This document shows, one piece after another, positions 34,805 to 41,437 of a DNA stretch of 41,437 nucleotides. Position 1 is the first letter of the stretch. Every line of letters begins with the position of its first letter. Origin of the DNA: Methylovulum sp. (GTDB lineage: Bacteria > Pseudomonadota > Gammaproteobacteria > Methylococcales > Methylomonadaceae); contig JAQTQZ010000028.1 of assembly GCA_028712695.1 (NCBI GenBank), forward strand, positions 1 to 41,437, written 5' to 3'. A program made the translations under genes and the position numbers. The notes beneath the pieces were generated by a model. That model worked only from the letters and a program-made list of their open reading frames with translations. It was not told the origin of the DNA and did not search any database.

Positions 34805-36628
34805 ATGAACGACAAATACAATACGGTGACGAAAATAAATAGGATGACCCAAAAAACCTTGGCGGCCTTGTTGGCAGGCACGCTAGCGGCGCCGGTGATG
34901 GCGGATGAAAAAGAAGAATTGCTCAAGCTCAAGCAAGAGATTGCCGGTGAGCGTGAAGAATTGCTCAACCTTAAAAACACCACGGTCAACCTGATCGATG
35001 TTTTTGTACAGCAAGGTTTATTAGACAAACAACAAGCCGAAACCCTGATTAAGGCAGCAAAGGCAAAAGCGTCAGTCGCCGTCAAAGCGCACTTGGCGAC
35101 AGAAGCGGCTGAAGAAACGGCTGTCAAAACGCCCAAACGCATCCGTGTTGCCTACGTCCCCGAATTTATCAAAGAAGAAATCCGCCAGGAAGTCATCGCC
35201 GGCTTGACGGGCAAGGTCGTGACCGAAGTCAAAGCCGACGCCAAAAAAGAGCAATGGGGCATACCCGCCGCGTTGCCGGAATGGCTGGACAACATCAAAA
35301 TTTCCGGCGATATACGCTTGCGGGCGCAGGATGAGTTTTTTGGTTCGGAAAATAGCCAAAATGCCTATCTGGACTATCTCAGCATCAACAAAGATGGCGG
35401 CGTGCTGGCGGCGCAGAATAAAAACGAGGCTTATCAGAATACGACCAAAGACCGCTTACGCTTGCGTGAACGGTTTAGGTTAGCCATTGACGCCAAAATA
35501 ACCGACGGCCTGAAAGCCGGTTTGAGGCTGTCAACGACCAATCAGTTCAGCCCGGTTTCCAGTAACCAGACGCTGGGCAACACCGGGCAAACCTATCAGG
35601 TCGCTTTCGACCGCGCTTTTGTGCAATACGATTTTCTCGATGATAAGCGCAACGACTGGTTCAGCCTTTACGGTGGTCGTATTGCCAATCCCTGGATGTC
35701 CACCGAGATGGTGTACAGTTCCGACCTGAGCTTTGAAGGGTTTGCTGGCACGTTCCGCTGGCGCATGAACCAGGATAACCCAATGGTGAAAAATTATCGG
35801 GCGGCAAATCCGAATGCACGATTTGGCTTGCAGATGGGGCCGCAAACGCCCGATACGCTGTTCATGACGCTGGGCGCATTCCCTATCCAAGAAGTCAATT
35901 TATCGACCAGCGACAAATGGCTGTTCGGCGGCCAGCTCGGCGCTGATTGGTTGGTGCGTAACGATTCCCGCTTGAAAGTCGCCGCCGCTTATTACGATTA
36001 CCAAAATATCCGTGCCCGCGCGAATGCCCGTGACAGTTTCGATAATGACTGGACTGCGCCGCAATTCACGCAAAAAGGCAATACCATGGTGCCAATCAAT
36101 GTCAACGACGGTTTCAACAGCCGTTGCACGGATAGCCAAAGCCTGCAAGGCCAAGGTTGCCTGTTCGGTCTCGCGTCCGATTTTAAAATTTTCAATGCCA
36201 CGGTCATGTATGACTTTGCCGATTTTGCGCCGACCCATGCGCTGGTGTCGCTGGATTACGCAAAAAACCTAGGCTATGACGCCGCCCGCATTGAACGCGC
36301 ATTTCCTGGTTTCTTGGGTGCTAACAACAAAGCGAGGACGGATGCTTTCCAGATCCGGCTCGATGTCGGTAAGCAGGAAATCCGGCGCTTTAAGGACTGG
36401 AGCACGATATTCGCCTACCGTTATGTGCAACGCGATGCCATCTTGGACGCGTTCACCGACACCATTTTCCATCAGGGCGGCACGGATGCCAAAGGCTGGA
36501 TGGTAGGCGGCAATTACGGCTTGGCGAAAAATACTTGGCTGATGTTCCGCTGGTTTAACACCGAAAGCATCGACGGCCCGCCGCTGAACATAGACACCGC
36601 GACACTGGATCTGAACATACGGTTGTGA
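34805..36628 (+). CDS. Putative outer-membrane porin (Porin_5-like)
   Basis: A 607-residue exported protein, 22 bp after tpsA. The start at 34805 gives MNDKYNTVTKINR before a signal peptide (MTQKTLAALLAGTLAAPVMA); an ATG at 34844 would begin directly there. Residues of about 35-90 form a charged coiled-coil (EKEELLKLKQEIAGEREELL) followed by QQGLLDKQQAETLIKAAKAK, the usual periplasmic anchor of this porin group. The remaining sequence (ISGDIRLRAQDEFF, LRLRERFRLAIDAKITDGLK, then alternating aromatic strands) is a barrel ending in a hydrophobic strand (TATLDLNIRL). Same strand and tight spacing put it in the operon, perhaps passing a small ligand handled by the PBP-like protein. Confidence 0.82.
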   Translation: MNDKYNTVTKINRMTQKTLAALLAGTLAAPVMADEKEELLKLKQEIAGEREELLNLKNTTVNLIDVFVQQGLLDKQQAETLIKAAKAKASVAVKAHLATEAAEETAVKTPKRIRVAYVPEFIKEEIRQEVIAGLTGKVVTEVKADAKKEQWGIPAALPEWLDNIKISGDIRLRAQDEFFGSENSQNAYLDYLSINKDGGVLAAQNKNEAYQNTTKDRLRLRERFRLAIDAKITDGLKAGLRLSTTNQFSPVSSNQTLGNTGQTYQVAFDRAFVQYDFLDDKRNDWFSLYGGRIANPWMSTEMVYSSDLSFEGFAGTFRWRMNQDNPMVKNYRAANPNARFGLQMGPQTPDTLFMTLGAFPIQEVNLSTSDKWLFGGQLGADWLVRNDSRLKVAAAYYDYQNIRARANARDSFDNDWTAPQFTQKGNTMVPINVNDGFNSRCTDSQSLQGQGCLFGLASDFKIFNATVMYDFADFAPTHALVSLDYAKNLGYDAARIERAFPGFLGANNKARTDAFQIRLDVGKQEIRRFKDWSTIFAYRYVQRDAILDAFTDTIFHQGGTDAKGWMVGGNYGLAKNTWLMFRWFNTESIDGPPLNIDTATLDLNIRL

Positions 36629-36722
36629 TTGGGGTGACTGGGCAGCGCCGCCGGATGTGGCTTGGATATTTATGCCAAGTTACAAGGTTTGGCCACTACC
36701 CCAGCCAATCCCTTGTTATGGC

Positions 36723-38051
36723 CTAACTTTTGGGCGGGCCGTTTTTGTTAAACGCCAGCTTAAAACGGTGCAGCAATATCCCGTAAGTTTGAATGGCCAA
36801 CGGCATTAGGGTTCGCAGCAATAAAGCGCCACCCCGCCATGCCAATAGGCTGAACCGGTAAAGCATTATGGCTAAACGGTTAAATTGCTTGCGTACCGGT
36901 GAAAAATCCACGGCCTTATCCTTAATAAGGCCGCAACGGTACAACCAGCGCAGCCATCCTGTCACGCAGAGAAAAAACAACCCTAGCCCAATCAAAAACC
37001 AAGCTAAACGGCCTTTAGCACCCAATGCTTCGCCGGTATGCAGTGGCCATAACCACGTGCTTAAGGTCTCGCCGTAAGAAAAACGGTCGGGATTGCGCAC
37101 TTCTTTGATATGGCCGCTCCAACGGTCCACCCAAACGGTGGTGAACGGATGCCGTTGGCCCAGTTCGCCATTTTGCCGCAAGTTGATGAGGTAAGTGCCG
37201 GTGTCCCCCGTAGGTGTGGTGATGCGCCGTAATTTGGCACGGGGAAACGCCCCGCGTGCTATGAACTCTGCGGCTTCCAAACTGGTCGGGTGGTTGTTAG
37301 GGATGGCGGTGCTGGTAATGGCGCGCCCCGTTTCGCCATGCACCATCCCGGAAGACCCCGTCAGTGTTTCCAGCAACACAGGGTAGGACAGCAAAAAACC
37401 AGTGCATGCCAGCAACAGCAAGGGTAACGCAGTCAATAACCCGACCATTCGGTGCACGTCAAAAACCAATTGCATCATGCCAGACTGATGGCGGATTTTT
37501 AATACTTGCCGTATCCCTTTGACACCCGGCCACCATAAATAAACCCCGGTGCAAACCGAGGTCATCAACAACAACCCGAACACACCGACGGCCCGCCAAC
37601 CGGCTTGCCCCGCCAACAGTTGGGTGTGCAAATCCAGCAGCCAAGTGCTTGCCGTTTGTCCCCAAAAGCGGCTATCGACCACTTCTGCCGTGTAGGGGTT
37701 GACCGACACCATCAGCGGCGCATACAACTCAAAGTAAGTTTCCCTCGGTTTGTCGTACCAGGCGGTCATCATGCTCTGGGAAGTACGGGGCATTTCCAGC
37801 GTCCATGAACCATAACGCTCAGGATGGGCTTTCTTTACCGATGCGATGATTTTGTCCAATGATTGGTATGCGCCCTGTGGCTGTTCGATGACTAAATGCG
37901 GGTTAAGCAACTCGTCCAGCTCCTCACGGTAAACGCTGAGACTGCCGGTCAGTGCCAATAACGCGAAAAAAATTCCTGCGCCGAAGGCGAGATAACGATG
38001 GAGTTTGAGCCAAATCGCCCGGTTAGCCCGGTTTTTGAAAGGGGAGGGCAT
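36723..38051 (-). CDS. PepSY-associated membrane protein (second copy type)
   Basis: A 442-residue inner-membrane protein of the PepSY_TM family, distinct from the one at 1389-2687. Membrane segments lie near residues 14-40 (WLKLHRYLAFGAGIFFALLA), 150-180 (GVFGLLLMTSVCTGVYLWWP), 200-230 (VHRMVGLLTALPLLLLACTG) and 340-370. A conserved DLHTQLLAGQAGWR block and a LHTGEALG loop are present. These HR/LH motifs are typical of members proposed to reduce ferric siderophores. The start is taken as ATG 38051 (MPSPFKNRANRAIW); ATG 38081 is possible. It is convergent with the porin gene and stands alone, with no TonB receptor alongside. Confidence 0.83.
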   Translation of the reverse strand: MPSPFKNRANRAIWLKLHRYLAFGAGIFFALLALTGSLSVYREELDELLNPHLVIEQPQGAYQSLDKIIASVKKAHPERYGSWTLEMPRTSQSMMTAWYDKPRETYFELYAPLMVSVNPYTAEVVDSRFWGQTASTWLLDLHTQLLAGQAGWRAVGVFGLLLMTSVCTGVYLWWPGVKGIRQVLKIRHQSGMMQLVFDVHRMVGLLTALPLLLLACTGFLLSYPVLLETLTGSSGMVHGETGRAITSTAIPNNHPTSLEAAEFIARGAFPRAKLRRITTPTGDTGTYLINLRQNGELGQRHPFTTVWVDRWSGHIKEVRNPDRFSYGETLSTWLWPLHTGEALGAKGRLAWFLIGLGLFFLCVTGWLRWLYRCGLIKDKAVDFSPVRKQFNRLAIMLYRFSLLAWRGGALLLRTLMPLAIQTYGILLHRFKLAFNKNGPPKS

Positions 38052-38229
38052 AGTGTGTTTATGTCGCAAAAAATCGGTCATTATCCCATACGGCTTTTGA
38101 CCGGAACGATATATTTAAAGGCCTTATATACTTTAAACGCTCAGGTTTTCGGTTTTTTATGTAGGGTAATTTGCAAAAGCTGAAAATATGACCGTTCAGA
38201 GTATATATGTTTTGATAAACCCCCAACCA

Positions 38230-38588
38230 TAACGATCAAACACTTGGCCAGTGAAGCCCGCTGTTATGGCGCAATCCGGCAGTTGCGCCGGATTACCGGC
38301 GTGAATTATCCGCATTGTGGCTTAACAGCCCGCAACGCGTTTGCCAGCGTTACCCGCGCAAGGCGTGTGGCAAACGCTTCGATAACCTGACTGGGGCGGT
38401 CTCGGGGCATCATCAGCCGCCGTTGTTACTTTCTGGGGAATAAATCGGTGTGGGTGCTACGTCTGTATTTTATGGGGTTGAACCTCTCTAACCAGCAGAT
38501 TGCCCAAGCACTGGATTTGAACAAGGACAGCTTGCAGTACATGATGGAATCCACGAAGAAGTGGCAGGGTACACTCCAAAATTGGTAA
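38230..38588 (+). pseudogene. Zinc-ribbon transposase, 5' fragment with frameshifts
   Basis: Pieces in two frames read QLRRITGVNYPHCG, QRYPRKACGKRFDNLTG, and then WVLRLYFMGLNLSNQQIAQA with LDLNKDSLQYMM, ending in a stop at 38586-38588. This is the order zinc ribbon then HTH found in IS1595/IS1-like transposases. One half of the ribbon and the entire catalytic domain are missing. The family assignment is tentative. Confidence 0.55.
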
Positions 38589-38916
38589 GCGTTCAGCTAT
38601 CGGTGATGATTTTGCGGTATTCCTCGTTTGGCATTTACGGCTCTTAAAGAATCTTCAATGATGAAGGCCTATCCTCAAAAAGAGCTGCTGGATTGTATGC
38701 CATCAGCAAATATAAAAAAAAGCAGTTGGATAACTAACATTTTTTATAAATTGTGCTTAAATTTCTGTGAGCTACATTTAAGCTCATTACTTTTTACATA
38801 GATTAATAAGTTAAAAATCTATGCGCAGGTGGTGATACTCTTGATTGCGTATCGTGGCATTGCACGCATCTCGACAGTGTCATAATGACAAAACCTTCTT
38901 TAGGAAAGACTTTACG
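38589..38916. other. Intergenic region upstream of the PEP-CTERM gene
   Basis: AT-rich, with stops in all frames. The last 20 bp hold TAGGAAAGA, a ribosome site for the gene at 38917. No repeat or promoter could be fixed. Confidence 0.4.
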
Positions 38917-39642
38917 ATGAAAACAATATTTCGAAAATTTAGCTGGATAGGAATAAAACTTGTTAGTGCGATAACCATCGCAGTGACTTCGTTGTCAGCG
39001 AATGCTGCCTTGATCGATGGTTCTGCTACATCTGCGGCGGATGCAGCTTGCGCCGTAGATCCTACCTGTTCTCTGTCTCGCGGTGGCCTCTCTGATGTAA
39101 TGACAGTGTACGGGTCGGGTAATGCCGTGTTTGCCCGTATTTTTGCTTTCGGCAATGAAGAAACGGGTAACATCTATTACTTTAACCCCGGCCTTGTAAC
39201 TGCCGATGCCACTCAGTTGAACAATTACAGTACTGTGATTAATAGTACACCGGCCGATAAGGATGGTGTTTCCGGGCAGGTTAGTGATACTTTTGGGACT
39301 GTGGATTTGGGCAGTTCTTCTTTTGCATTGGCTTTCCAATCTGAACCAGGCACATCAGGTATTCCAATCGCTGGCCCGAGCTATCTAGAAAAAATTGGAC
39401 TAAACCCTAATAATTGGATTATGGAGCCTGGTGTATATTTGTCTGTTGAATATGATGCGACTTTGTATTTGAGTCAAGCCATGCGCGATGCCGGTTACAC
39501 GGCGGGCTTCCAATCCGAAGCGATTCCAGCGCCTACTGCGCTGATTTTGTTTGGCATCGGTGCAATAACTGCGGCCTCCCAACGTAGAAGGAGTACAGGA
39601 AACGTAACGTTAGCGGAGCGGTGTACAACGATTCCAGCGTAG
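38917..39642 (+). CDS. PEP-CTERM-like exported protein with extended C-terminus
   Basis: A 241-residue exported protein. The ATG at 38917 follows AGGAAAG and begins a signal peptide (IGIKLVSAITIAVTSLSANA). The mature part is Gly/Ser/Thr-rich and otherwise unrecognised. Near the end is IPAPTALILFGIGAITAASQ followed by RRR: a proline-containing motif, a hydrophobic helix and an Arg cluster, the layout of PEP-CTERM sorting signals cut by exosortase. Such proteins normally stop right after the Arg cluster, but this one runs on for about 16 residues (STGNVTLAERCTTIPA) into repeat-like DNA. The extension looks acquired. No exosortase gene is in the window, so sorting is inferred. Confidence 0.7.
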   Translation: MKTIFRKFSWIGIKLVSAITIAVTSLSANAALIDGSATSAADAACAVDPTCSLSRGGLSDVMTVYGSGNAVFARIFAFGNEETGNIYYFNPGLVTADATQLNNYSTVINSTPADKDGVSGQVSDTFGTVDLGSSSFALAFQSEPGTSGIPIAGPSYLEKIGLNPNNWIMEPGVYLSVEYDATLYLSQAMRDAGYTAGFQSEAIPAPTALILFGIGAITAASQRRRSTGNVTLAERCTTIPA

Positions 39643-39645
39643 CCG

Positions 39646-39770
39646 TAGGGTCTTGCATTTTGTCGGAATCTGAGCGGTAGCGGGAGGGGAGACAAAATGC
39701 AAGGCATCCCGCACGGCGTTAAGTCATTGGGGCAGCCAGTGGCGCACAGCATACCGTAGGGGGTTGTGCG
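39646..39770. repeat. Palindromic intergenic repeat after the PEP-CTERM gene
   Basis: CTTGCATTTTGTC (39652-39664) is mirrored by GACAAAATGCAAG (about 39691-39704), an inverted pair able to form a large hairpin. CGTAGGG occurs both before it (39645-39651) and again near 39756 (ACCGTAGGGGGTTGTGCG). The structure looks like a dispersed intergenic repeat, and it begins within the extended tail of the preceding gene. Confidence 0.5.
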
Positions 39771-39840
39771 TCGCGGCGGACACAGGACGAACGTTGGCAG
39801 CCGAAGGCAATTACACCTAAGGTACCGGGGGTAAGAAATT

Positions 39841-40572
39841 TTAATGATTCAACAATAACTCAGCCATCCCATCCAACTTAACCTTAATTTGTTTCCATCC
39901 GGGCATTTGTAAACTTAATAGCCTGTAGAATTCGGGACTGTGGTTGTGTTCTTTTAGATGACACAGTTCATGAATAATCACGTAATCGATACAGTCTGTA
40001 GGCGCCTTTACCAAATGCGGATTCAACAGGATATGTCCCTGCGGCGAACAGCTTCCCCATTGTTTCTTCATTGTCAGCAGCTTAATCGTGGGAGATTCGC
40101 CGTTCAGCCACAACACGCTAGGTACCAAAGCGTTTAGGCGGCGATGAAAAACTTGACGGGCGTGAGGGGCATACCAATCTTTTAATAGTAACCTTACTTT
40201 TTCACTAGAACGGTCGGCAGTGGCAACGTGTAATTGCCCTCTCAACAATTTCACCGTAGGCGGATGATTGTTGGCTAACGCCACTATTTTTAAGGGATAG
40301 CGTTTCCCCAAATAAAAATGACTTTCGCCGCCAATATAGTGTCTTGGCAATACTTCCGACCGCGCTTCACGAATACGGGATAGGTTTAGGGATAACCAAC
40401 GCGCACGCTTCAATACCGCTTGCTTAATCTGCTGTAAGTCGGCGTTTTCCGGCGCATCCACTTGTACCCTCCCATCGGGATGGATATGGATGGCAATCTT
40501 AAATTTTTTACGGGCCAGAAAAGTGACTTGATAACGGATTTCCTCGCTACCGTAGCGAATGGTTTGTTGCAT
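39841..40572 (-). CDS. YgjP-family zinc metallopeptidase
   Basis: A 243-residue protein of the YgjP/DUF45 (M48-like) family. The zinc motif HELCH is at residues 201-205 in YVIIHELCHLKEHNHSPEFY, giving the third ligand further on. The family hallmark KKQWGSCSPQGHILLNPHLV precedes it, and an N-terminal strand-rich part (KKFKIAIHIHPDGRVQVDAP) matches the family. Its ATG overlaps the stop of the upstream hsdR fragment (TGATG), indicating translational coupling. The family commonly follows hsdR in type I restriction operons; its role there is not established. Confidence 0.88.
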   Translation of the reverse strand: MQQTIRYGSEEIRYQVTFLARKKFKIAIHIHPDGRVQVDAPENADLQQIKQAVLKRARWLSLNLSRIREARSEVLPRHYIGGESHFYLGKRYPLKIVALANNHPPTVKLLRGQLHVATADRSSEKVRLLLKDWYAPHARQVFHRRLNALVPSVLWLNGESPTIKLLTMKKQWGSCSPQGHILLNPHLVKAPTDCIDYVIIHELCHLKEHNHSPEFYRLLSLQMPGWKQIKVKLDGMAELLLNH

Positions 40573-40985
40573 CAGCGTTCTTTGGACAGGCCGACACGGG
40601 TCATTTGGACGATATGTTCAATCACTTCCTTTGCTTTATCCATGCCAATCAGCTTAAACAACCGTGGCAATAAACTTTTACGAATTTCAGCTTCAATGTT
40701 TTGCGGATTGACAGAGTTTTCCGCAACCGCCTTATCAACCACTTCGTCGATAGCAAAAGCTTCTCCGACATAATGGTTTATTTCCTCGGGTGACATGGCA
40801 ACAAAAGCGTCTTCACCGATGACCAATTTGAACACACCGAAATAAGCCTTGGCGTGGGAGTTTTTAGCCAATGGACTTGGTGTATCCGCCACCTCGCGGC
40901 GGGCCAGCTTTTCTTCCAAATCCTTATAAAAGGGTAAGTTTAAACAAACGACACCAAAGTCCCATAGAATTTTGAGCGGTGACAA
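40572..40985 (-). pseudogene. hsdR: Type I restriction endonuclease HsdR, C-terminal remnant
   Basis: A 137-codon open stretch whose last 100 residues match the C-terminus of HsdR as found before YgjP genes: SHAKAYFGVFKLVIGED, FAIDEVVDKAVAENSVNPQN, IEAEIRKSLLPRLFKLIGMD and KAKEVIEHIVQMTRVGL. HsdR is normally about 1,000 residues, with nuclease and helicase domains; those are absent, and the first codon available is TTG at 40985. The homology is lost at the 28-bp repeat at 40939-40966. No hsdM or hsdS is present in the window, so no working restriction system is encoded here. Confidence 0.75.
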
Positions 40986-41038
40986 GCCTTAAACTTCTGG
41001 TGTATTGCCTCGCACTACTGCCATTGCTGCATTATTCG

Positions 41039-41182
41039 ATGAATACCGGAAATTACAGCTTATTTGATAAGGAAATAAATGGGAATATCAGACATTTTTA
41101 TCTAATTTTCCTTATCGTTTTAACGTTCGTTTTTTCTATGCCTTTGGAGCTATTGATATTTCTGATGAGCAATGATTGTTAA
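41039..41182 (+). CDS. Possible small membrane protein
   Basis: An open frame of 47 codons from ATG 41039 (an upstream GTG at 40979 would give 67), with a hydrophobic segment FYLIFLIVLTFVFSMPLELL. It lies wholly inside the spacer between the 28-bp inverted repeats. No ribosome site and no recognised family, so it may be a chance frame in AT-rich DNA. Confidence 0.2.
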   Translation: MNTGNYSLFDKEINGNIRHFYLIFLIVLTFVFSMPLELLIFLMSNDC

Positions 41183-41230
41183 GGCTTCCCAAAAAATGGC
41201 AGATTAAAAATGCTAAAAATTGGGAAGCCT
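41182..41230. terminator. Inverted repeat AGGCTTCCCAA / TTGGGAAGCCT
   Basis: A perfect 11-bp stem (41182-41192 with 41220-41230) and a 27-nt AT-rich loop. It is usable as a terminator or cruciform; the T-tract is weak. It begins at the stop codon of the small frame before it. The remaining 134 bp to the window end (after the 28-bp repeat) are AT-rich, with no gene seen. Confidence 0.5.
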
Positions 41231-41437
41231 GAAAATGGCATAAGGCCACGCCGTCTGTGGCTTTTCAATAAATCATATGGGACTTTGGTGTCGTTTGTTT
41301 AAATGCACCCGTAGTTCTAACTTTTACTTCGCGAGTTTACAAACTAAATTTAAAACTTGTAGAATATCGCGAACTAATTTCAGAACTTTAAGTACCATTT
41401 AAATTTGGTATTTTAGAAATTTCTCAAGGTTACGGAG

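Larger units (their letters stand above)
40939..41303. repeat. Perfect 28-bp inverted repeat pair around a 309-bp spacer
   Basis: The 28 bases at 40939-40966 (inside the hsdR remnant, starting TTTAAACAAACGACACC) recur exactly, inverted, at 41276-41303. Similarity ends abruptly outside both copies. The spacer 40967-41275 is AT-rich and carries another hairpin. Confidence 0.85.

Noticed and set aside
38100-38140. AT-rich dyad TATATTTAAAGGCCTTATATA upstream of the second PepSY gene, considered as a third ModE box
   Set aside because: The half-sites are imperfect, the centre AAGGCCTT is unlike the other two sites, and the shared 15-mer is absent.
40572-40985. Functional type I restriction system
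   Set aside because: Only about 100 C-terminal residues of HsdR remain, with no methylase or specificity genes in the window.
1-41437. CRISPR array, tRNA or rRNA genes
   Set aside because: No regularly spaced direct repeats, and no cloverleaf or rRNA-like conserved stretches were noticed on either strand; a tRNA or covariance-model scan was not possible here.

Overview
The window reads as a moderately GC-rich gammaproteobacterial chromosome segment. The gene content (FecI/FecR/TonB uptake, two-partner secretion, a PEP-CTERM exosortase substrate, a fragment of a di-haem peroxidase-like cytochrome, many decaying insertion sequences) would suit a type I methanotroph (Methylococcales) or a similar environmental bacterium. 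No marker gene here proves that, so the placement is inference.

Region by region. (1) 1-1390: a graveyard. An IS256-family end has truncated a fatty-acid cis/trans isomerase gene, followed by a frameshifted OmpA C-terminus. (2) 1389-7018, minus strand: a complete surface-signalling uptake locus in the order fecI, fecR, TonB-dependent receptor with STN domain, PepSY membrane protein. (3) 7133-9531: nested IS wrecks. An IS3-type 5' end abuts an internally deleted IS1-type element, which is followed by an IS256-type element carrying a 23-bp REP-like insertion, abutting an AsmA-like remnant. (4) 9780-11481, minus strand: small stress/envelope genes (CsbD, two small membrane proteins, one secreted protein) around a 134-bp palindromic repeat. 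(5) 11848-16020: an ISAs1-type remnant, a thiopurine/metalloid methyltransferase, and an HTH-MmyB regulator divergent from two SAM methyltransferases.

(6) 16146-36628 is the most interesting part. It holds an orphan modC ATPase, a ModE regulator, a small exported molybdopterin-fold protein, and then a same-strand row of about 16 kb: a PBP-like secreted protein, a TpsB transporter, a giant TpsA haemagglutinin of about 3,500 residues and a porin. Near-identical ModE-box-like dyads lie upstream of modC (17426-17457) and upstream of the secretion row (20686-20712). My main hypothesis is that molybdate supply controls the two-partner secretion operon through ModE. modA and modB are absent; only a possible modA leader remnant precedes modC. 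A di-haem cytochrome gene between modE and the secretion operon seems to have been split by an incoming AT-rich methyltransferase.

(7) 36723-41437: a second PepSY protein, a decayed transposase, a PEP-CTERM protein whose C-terminus appears to have been extended, a YgjP-type metallopeptidase and a truncated hsdR 3' end, the latter bounded by a perfect 28-bp inverted repeat.

No tRNA, rRNA or CRISPR array was seen. The abundance of broken genes marks the segment as an accessory, rearranging region.
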